From the NCBI RefSeq assembly GCF_003097235.1, contig NZ_QEQQ01000014.1, forward strand, positions 62,001 to 126,000: a DNA stretch of 64,000 nt, read 5' to 3'. The notes beneath the pieces were generated by a model. It saw nothing but the letters and a program-made list of their open reading frames with translations. It had not been told where the DNA came from and did no database searches. Positions 8,653-17,649 of this stretch are shown one piece after another. Both the position numbers and the translations under genes were made by a program. This DNA comes from Pseudomonas sp. CC120222-01a. GTDB taxonomy: Bacteria; Pseudomonadota; Gammaproteobacteria; Pseudomonadales; Pseudomonadaceae. The number at the start of each line of letters is the position of its first letter. Position 1 is the first letter of the stretch.

Positions 8653-10422
8653 TCAGAACTGCTCGGCCTCCATCGCGTACAGGCTGGCACTACCGGCGCG
8701 GATGCTGGCATCCAGGGCCAGGCTGCGCGGCAGCAGGCGCTGGAAGAAGAACGCCGCACAGGCCAGCTTGGCGCCATGGAAGGCCGGGTCCTCGGCGTGC
8801 CTGGCCTGGGCCACCGCCGCCATGCGCGCCCACATGTAGGCATAGGCGGTCAGGCCGAACAGGTGCAGGTATTCCACGGCCACGGCATTGACCAGATTGG
8901 CGTCCTCGCCTGCCCGTGCCCGCAGCCATTCGCTGGTGGCTTCCAGGCGCGCCAGGCTGGCTTGCAAGGCTTCGCGGTGCAGCGGTGCCCCGGCGCTGAA
9001 GGCCCGCACTTCAGCTGCGAAACAGGCCAGGGCCTGGCCGCCATCGGCCAGCACCTTGCGCCCGAGCAGGTCGAGGGCCTGGATGCCGTTGGTGCCTTCG
9101 TAGATCTGCGCAATGCGCACATCGCGCACGCGCTGCTCCTGGCCCCACTCACGGATGTAGCCATGGCCGCCGTACACCTGCTGGCCGAGCACGCAGCTTT
9201 CCAGGCCGTTGTCGGTAAAGAACGCCTTGGCCACCGGGGTCAGCAACGCGACCAGGCGCTGGGCATGTTCGCGCTCGCCACCGTCCTCGGCGTAGCGCGC
9301 CAGGTCGAGCTGCTGGCCGACATAGGCGGCGAAGGCGCGGCCGCCTTCGGTGAGGGCGCGCATGGTCAGCAGCATGCGCCGTACATCGCCATGTTCGATG
9401 ATCGGGTCGGCAGCTTTCTCTGACGCCTTTGGGCCGCTGGCGGCGCGGCTTTGCAGGCGCTCGTTGGCGTAGCGTGCGGCGCTCTGGTACGACGCTTCGG
9501 CGCAGCCGATGCCCTGGATGCCGATGGACAGGCGCTCGTAGTTCATCATGGTGAACATCGCCGCCAGGCCCTTGTTCGGCTCACCGACCAGGTAACCGCT
9601 GGCGCCGTCGAAGTTCATCACGCAGGTCGCCGAGGCCTTGATGCCCATCTTATGTTCGATCGAACCGCAGTGTGCGGCGTTGCGCGGGCCGAGGCTGCCG
9701 TCGGCCCCGACCCGATACTTGGGTACCAGGAACAGCGAGATGCCCTTGGCCCCGGCCGGGGCGTCCGGCAGCTTGGCCAGCACCAGGTGGATGATGTTCT
9801 CGGTCAGGTCCTGTTCGCCACCGGTGATGAAAATCTTGCTGCCGCTGATGCGATAGCTGCCGTCGGCCTGGGGTTCGGCGCGACTGCGGATCAGCCCCAG
9901 GTCGGTACCGGCATGGGGCTCGGTCAGGCACATGGTGCCGGCCCAGCGGCCTTCGTACAGCGGTGGCAGGTAGGTGGCCTTGAGTGTTTCGCTGGCGTGG
10001 GCATCGATGGCCAGGCAGCTGCCGGCGCTCAGTGCCGAATACAGGCTGAAGCTGCAGTCGGCGGCATAGAGCATCTCTTCGAACAGCACACCGAGCATCT
10101 TCGGCATGCCCATGCCGCCATACTCAGGGTTGCCCCCCAGGCCCACCCAACCGCCTTCGCGGTAGGTGCGCCAAGCGTCACGGAAGCCGTCTGGCGTAGT
10201 GACGTTGCCGGCGTCGAAGTGCACGCCTTGCTCATCGCCGTTGCGGCTGAGCGGGGCGATCAGCTGGCCGGTGACCTTGGCGGCCTCTTCAAGGATGGCG
10301 TCGGCGGTTTCAGCGTCGACGCGCTCGGCCAGGGCCGGCAGGCGGGCCCACAGGGCCGGGCCTTGGAACACGTCATGGAGGATGAAGCGCATGTCGCGCA
10401 GCGGAGCGGTGTAGTCGGTCAT
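8653..10422 (-). CDS. acyl-CoA dehydrogenase, DmdC-like long form
   Basis: 589 residues, longer than the roughly 380 of ordinary acyl-CoA dehydrogenases because of an extra C-terminal domain, as in the DmdC (3-methylmercaptopropionyl-CoA dehydrogenase) family. Recognisable parts are TMCLTEPHAGTDLG (FAD/substrate loop), GSKIFITGGEQD, GIQGIGCAEASYQSA, and QVYGGHGYIREWG with YEGTNGIQALDLLGRK. It oxidises an acyl-CoA to the enoyl-CoA, passing electrons to ETF in the cytoplasm. It is 18 bp downstream of the CoA-ligase gene on the same strand, so the pair probably activates and oxidises the same acid. Straight-chain fatty acids or methylmercaptopropionate are both possible. Confidence 0.9.
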   Translation of the reverse strand: MTDYTAPLRDMRFILHDVFQGPALWARLPALAERVDAETADAILEEAAKVTGQLIAPLSRNGDEQGVHFDAGNVTTPDGFRDAWRTYREGGWVGLGGNPEYGGMGMPKMLGVLFEEMLYAADCSFSLYSALSAGSCLAIDAHASETLKATYLPPLYEGRWAGTMCLTEPHAGTDLGLIRSRAEPQADGSYRISGSKIFITGGEQDLTENIIHLVLAKLPDAPAGAKGISLFLVPKYRVGADGSLGPRNAAHCGSIEHKMGIKASATCVMNFDGASGYLVGEPNKGLAAMFTMMNYERLSIGIQGIGCAEASYQSAARYANERLQSRAASGPKASEKAADPIIEHGDVRRMLLTMRALTEGGRAFAAYVGQQLDLARYAEDGGEREHAQRLVALLTPVAKAFFTDNGLESCVLGQQVYGGHGYIREWGQEQRVRDVRIAQIYEGTNGIQALDLLGRKVLADGGQALACFAAEVRAFSAGAPLHREALQASLARLEATSEWLRARAGEDANLVNAVAVEYLHLFGLTAYAYMWARMAAVAQARHAEDPAFHGAKLACAAFFFQRLLPRSLALDASIRAGSASLYAMEAEQF

Positions 10423-10440
10423 GTCAGGCTCGATAACGGT

Positions 10441-12063
10441 TCACAGGGCCTTGGCGCGGTCGCGCAGGACGTATTTCTGGATCTTGCCGGTGGAGGTCTT
10501 GGGCAGCTCGCCGAAGACCACGGTCTTCGGCACCTTGAACCCGGCCATGTGCTCTCGGCACCAGTTGATGATGTCGCTTTCGCGGGTCTGCTCATGCCCG
10601 GGTTTGAGGGCGACGAAGGCGCAGGGCGTTTCGCCCCATTTTTCGTCGGCGCGGGCGACCACGGCGGCTTCCAGCACGGCGTGGTGCTTGTACAGGGTGT
10701 CCTCGACTTCGATGGTCGAGATGTTCTCGCCGCCGGAAATGATGATGTCCTTGAGCCGGTCCTTGATCTCGACATAGCCATCGGTGTGCCACACGGCCAG
10801 GTCGCCGGTGTGGAACCAGCCGCCGCGGAAGGCCTCGGCGGTGGCTTCGGGATTCTTCAGGTAGCCCTTCATCACCGTGTTGCCGCGCATGAAGATTTCG
10901 CCCAGGGTGTTGCCGTCTTGCGGTACCGGCTGCAGGGTCTGCGGGTCGGCGACCATCAGGCCGTCGAGGGTGGGGTAGCGCACACCCTGGCGCGACTTGA
11001 TCCGCGCCCGTTCCTCCAGCGGCAGTTCGTCCCATTCGTCATGCCAGGCGCAGACGGTGACCGGCCCGTAGACTTCGGTCAGGCCGTAGGTGTGGGTGAC
11101 GCGGATGCCCATCTGCTCGACCGCACCGATGACCTTGGCCGGTGGTGCTGCGCCGGCGACCATGGCCTGCACCGGGTGTTCGATGGCGGCCTTGGCGGCC
11201 TCAGGCATGTTGACCAGGGCGTTGAGCACGATCGGCGCGCCGCACAGGTGGCTGACCCGGTGTTCGCGGATCAGGGTGAGGATCTTCTGCGGGTCGACCC
11301 GGCGCAGGAATACGTGGGTGCCGGCCAGTGCGGTGATGGTCCAGGGGTAGCACCAGCCGTTGCAGTGGAACATCGGCAAGGTCCACAGGTACACCGGGCG
11401 GTGGCCCATGGCCCAGGTCATCTGATTGCCGATGGCGTTCAGGTAGGCGCCACGGTGGTGATAGACCACGCCCTTGGGGTTGCCGGTGGTGCCCGAGGTG
11501 TAGTTCAGCGAAATCGCCTGCCATTCGTCCTCGGGCCACTCCCAGGCGAAGTCCGGGTCGCCTTCGGCCAGCAGGGCTTCATAGTCCAGGTCGCTGACCG
11601 CACGGCCTTCGCCGTATTCGGGGTCATCCACGTCGACCACCAGCGGCGGGTGTTCGAGCAAGGCCAGGGCAGTAGCGATCACGCCGTGGAACTCGCGGTC
11701 GGTGATCAGCACCTTGGCCTCGCCGTGCTGCAGCATGAAGGCGATGGCTTCGGCGTCCAGGCGTACGTTGAGGGTGTTGAGCACGGCGCCGATCATCGGC
11801 ACACCGAAGTGTGCTTCGAGCATGGCCGGAATGTTTGGCAGCATCACCGCGACCGTGTCGCCGCGGCCGACACCACGCCCGGCCAGGGCACTGGCCAGGC
11901 GCCTGCAGCGCTGGTAGGTCTCGCGCCAGTTGCGGCGAATGGCGCCGTGAATCACGGCCGGGTAATCGCCGTACACGGCGGCGGTGCGTTCGATGAAGCT
12001 CAGCGGGGTGAGGGCGACGTGGTTGACGGCAGCGGGCATCAGGCCCTGGGCGAAGATCGACAT
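10441..12063 (-). CDS. AMP-dependent acyl-CoA synthetase, DmdB-like
   Basis: 540 residues beginning MSIFAQGLMPAAVNHVALTP. The ANL-family core is complete: P-loop-like NYTSGTTGNPKGVVYHHRG, the A5-type THTYGLTEVYGP, and the C-terminal hinge and catalytic Lys region (GWFHTGDLAVWHTDGYVEIK, then STGKIQKYVLRD). The sequence is close in pattern to DmdB-type 3-methylmercaptopropionate/short-medium-chain acid CoA ligases. It makes acyl-CoA from a free acid, ATP and CoA for the dehydrogenase encoded just downstream. It is divergent from the sensor kinase/response regulator genes, which are its likely controllers. Confidence 0.9.
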   Translation of the reverse strand: MSIFAQGLMPAAVNHVALTPLSFIERTAAVYGDYPAVIHGAIRRNWRETYQRCRRLASALAGRGVGRGDTVAVMLPNIPAMLEAHFGVPMIGAVLNTLNVRLDAEAIAFMLQHGEAKVLITDREFHGVIATALALLEHPPLVVDVDDPEYGEGRAVSDLDYEALLAEGDPDFAWEWPEDEWQAISLNYTSGTTGNPKGVVYHHRGAYLNAIGNQMTWAMGHRPVYLWTLPMFHCNGWCYPWTITALAGTHVFLRRVDPQKILTLIREHRVSHLCGAPIVLNALVNMPEAAKAAIEHPVQAMVAGAAPPAKVIGAVEQMGIRVTHTYGLTEVYGPVTVCAWHDEWDELPLEERARIKSRQGVRYPTLDGLMVADPQTLQPVPQDGNTLGEIFMRGNTVMKGYLKNPEATAEAFRGGWFHTGDLAVWHTDGYVEIKDRLKDIIISGGENISTIEVEDTLYKHHAVLEAAVVARADEKWGETPCAFVALKPGHEQTRESDIINWCREHMAGFKVPKTVVFGELPKTSTGKIQKYVLRDRAKAL

Positions 12064-12214
12064 ACGGTAATCCTGTAGGGGAGGCAGACGCAGCCTGTGC
12101 GTGTGGCCCCCCGGTGGCTGATTGTTAGCTCTGATCAGGGTGCGGGGCAGCGCGCCGATGGCCGCTTGCCCCTGTCGCAGTTTTACGCGAACCGCTATCG
12201 TAGATGGAATATCG

Positions 12215-12242
12215 ACTATAGCAATATAGTAAAACTACTATA
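12215..12242. promoter_or_regulatory. AT-rich triple half-site in the divergent promoter region
   Basis: ACTATA-GCAA-TATAGT forms a perfect inverted repeat at 12215-12230, and a further ACTATA follows at 12237-12242. The block is strikingly AT-rich for this genome and sits between the divergent CoA-ligase and sensor-kinase genes, 16 bp before the kinase start. A binding site for the LuxR-type regulator encoded at 13678, or a promoter -10 region, is an inference. Confidence 0.45.
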
Positions 12243-12258
12243 AGTACGGGCGCCGACA

Positions 12259-13665
12259 GTGGATCAGACCCTTTCACCCTTGCTCGCCAAGGACCCACAA
12301 CCCAGCGTGCTGCTGGCCGCCGATGCCGGCGCACTGGCAAGCAATCCGGCCCTGCAGGCGTTGATCGGCGCTGATGCCGCGTTGGCCGAGTGGCTGCCGA
12401 GCAACGCTGCGGCGCTGGTGCGTGCCTGCCTGCGTCAGCACCGGGCAATCGCCGATGTGGAAAAACAGGTAGGCGAACGCATTCTGCTGTGGACCTTCAT
12501 CCCCGATGACCAGGGCCAGTGGGTACTGGCCCGCTGCCGCGATGCCAGTGAAGAGCGCCAGGGCGCCCGCGAAGCCAGTCGCGCCCGGCGCCTGTATCGG
12601 CTGATCATCGAGAACACCACCGACCTCATTTCCCGGCACAGCCCGGACGGCCGTTTTCTCGACGCCTCGCCGGCTGCCTATCGCCTGCTCGGCCTGTGGC
12701 CGGAGCAACTGCGTGGCATGCCGGTGCGCGCCCTGCTGCACCCGCGCGAGCGGCGCCAGGTGCTGCGCCAGGCCGCCGCCGCGCTGGATCAGGACGGCTA
12801 CCACACCACGACTTGCCGCGTTCGCCATGCCAGCGGCGCCTATCGCTGGTTCGAGATCGCCAGCCGGGCGATCCGCGAGACCTACACGGGCGCCGTGGTG
12901 GAGGTGGTCAGCGTGTCGCGTGACATCACCCTGCGCATCGAGGCCCAGGAGAACCTGGCCCACAGCGCCCGGCTCGCCACCTTGGGCGAACTGGCGTCGG
13001 GGATCGCCCACGAGATGAATCAGCCGCTGGCGGCGGTGGTCAACTATGCCAATGCCAGCCAACGCTACCTGCAAGGCCTGGAGCGCGACCCGCAGGCGCG
13101 TGAGCGGGTCGGCCAGGGCCTGCAACGCATCACCGAGCAGGCGACCCACGCCGCCGAGGTGATTCGCCGCCTGCGTGCGTTCCTGCGCAAGGGGCCGCGG
13201 CGCCTGCAAGCGGTGGAAGTGGCTGAGGTGGCGGCCGAAGCCATGCGCCTGTGCGCCTGGGAAGCCGCACGTGACCAGGTCGCGGTCGAACTGCGCCTCA
13301 ACGGGCAGTTGCCGGCGGTGTTCGCCGACCGGGTGCTGCTTGAGCAAGTGCTGCTCAACCTGCTGCGCAATGCCATCGAGGCCAACCGCGAGCAGCATGG
13401 CGCGCAGCCGTCACGTATCCTGCTCGGCGCCGTGCGCGAGGGCGACGGGGTGCTGATCGAGGTCGCCGACCAGGGGCCTGGCGTGGCTGCCGAGCGCCTG
13501 GATGAGATCTTCACCCCGTTCAGCACCAGCAAGGCCGATGGCCTGGGCCTGGGCCTGAGCATGAGCCGCAGCCTGGTCGAAGGGTTCGGCGGCAGCCTCT
13601 GGGCGCGTGCAGGGGAAGCGGGTGGGCTGGTGCTGTGCTGCCGCCTGGCAGTGAACCGGGGATAA
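12259..13665 (+). CDS. PAS-domain sensor histidine kinase
   Basis: 468 residues with a GTG start at 12259 (MDQTLSPLLAKDPQ). No membrane segment is apparent, so a soluble sensor is likely. A PAS domain spans roughly residues 110-230 (LIIENTTDLISRHSPDGRFL, with a PAC-type end VVSVSRDITLRIEAQ). The phosphoacceptor motif is GIAHEMNQPLAAVVNYANAS, and the ATPase domain shows NLLRNAIEAN, VADQGPGV and the G box GLGLGLSMSRSLVEGFGG. The HisKA type resembles FixL/DctB-like kinases. Its partner response regulator starts 12 bp downstream. The divergent acyl-CoA ligase/dehydrogenase genes are the probable target operon. Confidence 0.9.
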   Translation: MDQTLSPLLAKDPQPSVLLAADAGALASNPALQALIGADAALAEWLPSNAAALVRACLRQHRAIADVEKQVGERILLWTFIPDDQGQWVLARCRDASEERQGAREASRARRLYRLIIENTTDLISRHSPDGRFLDASPAAYRLLGLWPEQLRGMPVRALLHPRERRQVLRQAAAALDQDGYHTTTCRVRHASGAYRWFEIASRAIRETYTGAVVEVVSVSRDITLRIEAQENLAHSARLATLGELASGIAHEMNQPLAAVVNYANASQRYLQGLERDPQARERVGQGLQRITEQATHAAEVIRRLRAFLRKGPRRLQAVEVAEVAAEAMRLCAWEAARDQVAVELRLNGQLPAVFADRVLLEQVLLNLLRNAIEANREQHGAQPSRILLGAVREGDGVLIEVADQGPGVAAERLDEIFTPFSTSKADGLGLGLSMSRSLVEGFGGSLWARAGEAGGLVLCCRLAVNRG

Positions 13666-13677
13666 GGAGAGAGCAGG

Positions 13678-14307
13678 GTGCAAGCGAAGGTGTATGTGGT
13701 CGACGACGACCAGGGCATGCGTGATTCGACGGTGTGGTTGCTGGAGTCGGTGGGTCTGCAGGGCGTGCCGTTCGCCAGCGGCCAGGCGTTTCTGGATGCC
13801 TGTGTGGAGGATGGGCCGGCCTGCGTGCTGCTCGATGTGCGCATGCCCGGGCTGGGCGGCATGGCGGTGCAGCAGGCACTGCGCGAGCGCGGCGTGCAGA
13901 TGCCGGTGATCTTCGTCAGTGGCCATGCCGATGTGCCGATCGTGGTGCGGGCGTTCAAGGCCGGGGCGAGCGACTTCATCGAGAAACCCTACAGCGACCA
14001 ACTGCTGCTCGACAGTGTGCAGGCCGCACTGGAGCGGGCAGGGCAGGCGCGCCAGGACGACCTGGTGCTGGCCGCGGTGCAGGCGCGCGTGGATGCCCTG
14101 ACACCCCGCGAGCGCGATGTGTTCGTGCCACTGGCCCAGGGCTTGAACAACCGCGAGATTGCCGAGCGCCTGGGTATCAGCGTGAAGACCGTGGACCTCT
14201 ACCGGGGGCGGGTGATGAAGCGCCTGCAGGCGGGCAGCCTGGCTGAACTGGTGGGCATCGCGATAGCCTGCGGGGCCGTGCAGGCACTGGGCTTGCGCGC
14301 CCTTTGA
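13678..14307 (+). CDS. FixJ/LuxR-type response regulator
   Basis: 209 residues with a GTG start at 13678 preceded by AAGGAGA. The N-terminal receiver has the acidic pair VVDDDQG, phospho-Asp in CVLLDVRMPG, and the Lys of IEKPYSDQLL. The C-terminal LuxR helix-turn-helix reads LTPRERDVFVPLAQGLNNRE and ERLGISVKTVDLYRGRVMKR. It forms a two-component pair with the kinase gene immediately upstream and probably activates the divergent acyl-CoA ligase/dehydrogenase operon. Confidence 0.92.
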   Translation: MQAKVYVVDDDQGMRDSTVWLLESVGLQGVPFASGQAFLDACVEDGPACVLLDVRMPGLGGMAVQQALRERGVQMPVIFVSGHADVPIVVRAFKAGASDFIEKPYSDQLLLDSVQAALERAGQARQDDLVLAAVQARVDALTPRERDVFVPLAQGLNNREIAERLGISVKTVDLYRGRVMKRLQAGSLAELVGIAIACGAVQALGLRAL

Positions 14308-14363
14308 AACGTCGCCGGCAACGGCCGTTTCATGAATATTTGCATAGCCCCCTAATCAAAGCT

Positions 14364-14392
14364 TTGACATTCACTGCCTAGGCAGTAATATT
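14364..14392 (+). promoter_or_regulatory. sigma-70-like promoter with embedded MarR-type operator
   Basis: A TTGACA at 14364-14369 is followed by exactly 17 bp and an AATATT -10-like hexamer at 14387-14392. The spacer holds the perfect 14-bp palindrome ACTGCCTAGGCAGT (14373-14386). It lies 28 bp before the MarR-family gene, so autorepression of the marR-emrAB operon by binding between -35 and -10 is likely. Confidence 0.7.
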
Positions 14393-14419
14393 TTTAAACA
14401 ATTGCCCGAGCAGACCCCG

Positions 14420-14893
14420 ATGTCTCATTTCACCCCGGAAAACTTCCAGACCTGCGCCATCGGCATGCTGCTGGGCCGTGCGGCGATCCTCAAGGACCGC
14501 ATTCTCGACTGGCACCTCGAATCGGAGGGCGTCACCGCCGCACAGTTCAAGGTGCTGATCATCGTCACCCAGTACCAGGTGGATACCCCGGCCGAACTGT
14601 GCCGCTACCTGGGCCTGGACAGCGGTTCGATGACCCGCATGCTCGACCGCCTCGAGCAGAAGGGCCTGATCCTGCGCAACCGCTGCGCCGATGACCGCCG
14701 CCAGGTGCGCCTGGGGCTGACCGCCGAGGGCCAGCGCCTGGCCGACCGCCTGCCGGAGATCGGCGCGGCGGCGATGAACGAACTGGTCGGCGTGTTGCAG
14801 CCAGACGAGCTGAAGACCCTCGAAGGTTTGCTGGCCAAGGTTCTTCTGGGTGCCGGCGACCCTCTGACGATCCGCCGCTTCGGCGATCGTTGA
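14420..14893 (+). CDS. MarR-family transcriptional regulator of an EmrAB-type efflux operon
   Basis: 157 residues from the ATG at 14420 (MSHFTPENFQTCAIGMLLGR); an upstream in-frame TTG at 14402 is less likely. A winged-helix domain is visible: DTPAELCRYLGLDSGSMTRM, LDRLEQKGLILRN and a wing containing DDRRQVRLGLT. MarR/EmrR proteins bind phenolic or lipophilic ligands and then leave their operator. The gene heads an operon with the membrane-fusion and MFS efflux genes that follow, and an ideal operator overlaps its promoter. Confidence 0.9.
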   Translation: MSHFTPENFQTCAIGMLLGRAAILKDRILDWHLESEGVTAAQFKVLIIVTQYQVDTPAELCRYLGLDSGSMTRMLDRLEQKGLILRNRCADDRRQVRLGLTAEGQRLADRLPEIGAAAMNELVGVLQPDELKTLEGLLAKVLLGAGDPLTIRRFGDR

Positions 14894-14923
14894 TCCCTGT
14901 TACGCATATTCCAAGGTATTGTC

Positions 14924-16117
14924 ATGGCCACTCCCACAGACACCGCAACACCCTCCGCCGACGCGCCAGCGTCGGGCAAGCGCAAGGCCTGGCTGCTCGG
15001 CCTGCTGTTGCTGGTGCTGCTCGCAGGCATAGGCACCTGGGCCTGGTACAGCCTGGTCGGGCGCTGGCACGAAAGCACCGACGACGCCTACGTCAACGGC
15101 AACGTGGTGGAGATCACCCCGCTGGTAACCGGCACCGTCACCAGCATTGGCGCCGATGACGGCGACCTGGTGCATGCCGGCCAGGTGTTGTTGCAGTTCG
15201 ACCCGTCCGACAGCGAGGTGGCCCTGCAGTCCGCCGAAGCCAAGCTGGCCCGCACGGTGCGCCAGGTGCGCGGGCTGTACAGCAACGTCGACTCGCTCAA
15301 GGCCCTGCTGGAAACCCGCCAGGCCGAACTGCAGAAGGCCCAGCAGAACTACAACCGGCGCAAGGTGCTGGCCGACAGCGGCGCGATCGCTGCGGAAGAG
15401 ATCTCCCACGCCCGTGACGACCTGACCGTGGCCCAGGCCGCCGTCAACGCCGCCCGCCAGCAACTCAACACCAGCACTGCGCTGGTCGACGACACCGTGG
15501 TCTCCTCGCACCCCGAGGTCATGGCGGCCGCTGCCGACCTGCGCCAGGCCTACCTCGACAACGCCCGTACCACCCTGGTGGCGCCGGTGACCGGCTATGT
15601 CGCCAAGCGCACCGTGCAACTCGGCCAGCGCCTGCAGCCGGGTACCGCGACCATGGCGGTGATCCCGCTGAACGAGGTGTGGATCGACGCCAACTTCAAG
15701 GAAACCCAGCTGCGCGACATGCGCATCGGCCAGCCGGTGGAAATCAGCGCCGACCTGTACGGCAGCGAGGTCAAGTACAGCGGCACGGTCGACAGCCTCG
15801 GCGCCGGCACCGGCAGCGCCTTCGCCCTGCTGCCGGCGCAGAACGCCACCGGCAACTGGATCAAGATCGTCCAGCGCGTGCCTGTACGCATTCACCTCAG
15901 CCCCGACCAGCTCAAGGACCACCCGCTGCGCATCGGCCTGTCCACCGTGGTCGAGGTCGACCTGCACGACCAGAGCGGCCCGACCCTGGCCCAGCAGCCA
16001 CCGCAGCAGGCCAGCTACACCACCCAGGTGTATGACCGCCAGCTGGTCGAGGCCGATGACCTGATCGCCCGGCTGATCCACGAGAACAGCGCCACCGGCA
16101 AGACGGCCCAGCGATGA
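14924..16117 (+). CDS. emrA: HlyD/EmrA-family membrane fusion protein
   Basis: 397 residues with one N-terminal membrane anchor (AWLLGLLLLVLLAGIGTWAW) and then the typical EmrA start STDDAYVNGNVVEITPLVTG. A biotinyl-lipoyl-like domain is split by a coiled-coil hairpin (residues about 100-190), followed by TTLVAPVTGYVAKRTVQLGQ and a beta-barrel domain. It would link the inner-membrane MFS pump to an outer-membrane channel for tripartite drug export. No outer-membrane TolC-like gene is in this operon. The stop overlaps the start of the MFS gene by 4 bp (ATGA). Confidence 0.92.
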   Translation: MATPTDTATPSADAPASGKRKAWLLGLLLLVLLAGIGTWAWYSLVGRWHESTDDAYVNGNVVEITPLVTGTVTSIGADDGDLVHAGQVLLQFDPSDSEVALQSAEAKLARTVRQVRGLYSNVDSLKALLETRQAELQKAQQNYNRRKVLADSGAIAAEEISHARDDLTVAQAAVNAARQQLNTSTALVDDTVVSSHPEVMAAAADLRQAYLDNARTTLVAPVTGYVAKRTVQLGQRLQPGTATMAVIPLNEVWIDANFKETQLRDMRIGQPVEISADLYGSEVKYSGTVDSLGAGTGSAFALLPAQNATGNWIKIVQRVPVRIHLSPDQLKDHPLRIGLSTVVEVDLHDQSGPTLAQQPPQQASYTTQVYDRQLVEADDLIARLIHENSATGKTAQR

Positions 16118-17649
16118 GCAACAACGCCCCGGCGCAGTTCACCCCGCCGAGCCTGCTGCTGACCACCATCGGCCTGTCGCTGGCGACCTTCATGCAGGTG
16201 CTCGACACCACCATCGCCAACGTGGCGCTGCCGACCATTTCCGGCAACCTGGGGGTGAGCTACGAGCAGGGCACCTGGGTGATCACTTCGTTTGCGGTGA
16301 GCAACGCCATTGCCTTGCCGCTGACTGGCTGGCTGAGCCGGCGCTTTGGCGAGGTGAAGCTGTTCATCTGGGCCACGCTGCTGTTCGTGCTGGCGTCGTT
16401 CCTCTGTGGCATCGCGCAGTCGATGCCGGAACTGGTGGGCTTTCGTGTATTGCAGGGTGTGGTGGCCGGGCCGTTGTACCCGATGACCCAGACCTTGCTG
16501 ATTGCCGTGTACCCGCCGGCGAAACGGGGCATGGCGTTGGCGTTACTGGCGATGGTCACGGTGGTGGCGCCGATTGCCGGGCCGATACTGGGCGGCTGGA
16601 TCACTGACAGTTACAGCTGGCCGTGGATCTTCTTCATCAACGTGCCAATCGGCCTGTTCGCCGCTGCCGTGGTGCGCCAGCAGATGCGCACGCGGCCGGT
16701 GGTCACCAGCCGTCAGCCGATGGATTACATTGGCCTGCTGACGCTGATCGTCGGCGTGGGTGCGTTGCAGGTGGTGCTGGACAAGGGCAATGACCTGGAC
16801 TGGTTCGAGTCGTCGTTCATCATCATTGGCACACTGATTTCGGTGGTGTTCCTGGCGATTTTCATCATCTGGGAACTCACTGACCGCCATCCGGTGGTCA
16901 ACTTGCGGCTGTTCGTGCACCGCAACTTCCGCGTCGGCACCATTGTGCTGGTCGGCGGCTATGCGGGGTTCTTTGGTATCAATCTGATCCTGCCGCAGTG
17001 GCTGCAGACGCAGATGGGCTACACCGCCACCTGGGCGGGGCTGGCGGTCGCGCCGATCGGTTTGCTGCCGGTGATCATGTCGCCGTTCGTGGGCAAGTAC
17101 GCGCACCGCTTCGACCTGCGGGTGCTGGCGGGGCTGGCGTTCCTGGCCATCGGTACTAGCTGCTTCATGCGTGCCGGGTTCACCAGTGAGGTGGACTTCC
17201 AGCACATCGCCTTGGTGCAGTTGTTCATGGGGATTGGTGTGGCGCTGTTCTTCATGCCGACCTTGAGCATTTTGCTGTCGGATTTGCCGCCGCATCAGAT
17301 TGCCGATGGCTCGGGGCTGGCCACTTTCCTGCGTACGCTGGGGGGGAGCTTTGCGGCTTCGTTGACGACGTGGATCTGGATTCGTCGGGCGGATCAGCAT
17401 CATGCGTACCTGAGCGAGCACATCAGCCAGTTCGACCCGGCGACGCGGCATACGCTGGAGCAACTGGGTGGGGCGAGTTCGCAGAACTATGCGCAGCTTG
17501 AGCAGATCGTGAATGCGCAGGCGTACATGATGTCGACGGTGGATTACTTCACTTTGATGACTTGGGTGTTTGCCGGGTTGATTCTGCTGGTGTGGCTGGC
17601 CAAACCGCCGTTTACGGCGAAGGCGGGGCCGGCTTCGGCGGGACATTGA
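16114..17649 (+). CDS. emrB: DHA2-family MFS multidrug efflux permease
   Basis: 511 residues with 14 predicted membrane segments, the DHA2 length and layout. Signature parts include MQVLDTTIANVALPTISGNL (motif D1-like region), GWLSRRFGEVKLF (motif A) and GPILGGWITDSYSWPWIFFI (motif C region). It exports lipophilic compounds using the proton gradient, together with the EmrA-type protein encoded just upstream. Translation is coupled through a 4-bp overlap. The coding sequence ends directly against the large palindromic repeat element. Confidence 0.93.
   Translation: MSNNAPAQFTPPSLLLTTIGLSLATFMQVLDTTIANVALPTISGNLGVSYEQGTWVITSFAVSNAIALPLTGWLSRRFGEVKLFIWATLLFVLASFLCGIAQSMPELVGFRVLQGVVAGPLYPMTQTLLIAVYPPAKRGMALALLAMVTVVAPIAGPILGGWITDSYSWPWIFFINVPIGLFAAAVVRQQMRTRPVVTSRQPMDYIGLLTLIVGVGALQVVLDKGNDLDWFESSFIIIGTLISVVFLAIFIIWELTDRHPVVNLRLFVHRNFRVGTIVLVGGYAGFFGINLILPQWLQTQMGYTATWAGLAVAPIGLLPVIMSPFVGKYAHRFDLRVLAGLAFLAIGTSCFMRAGFTSEVDFQHIALVQLFMGIGVALFFMPTLSILLSDLPPHQIADGSGLATFLRTLGGSFAASLTTWIWIRRADQHHAYLSEHISQFDPATRHTLEQLGGASSQNYAQLEQIVNAQAYMMSTVDYFTLMTWVFAGLILLVWLAKPPFTAKAGPASAGH

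Noticed and set aside
9451..12078. 875-residue plus-strand open frame opposite the acyl-CoA dehydrogenase and ligase
   Set aside because: It covers two well-defined minus-strand enzymes and has no recognisable domain; antisense shadow.
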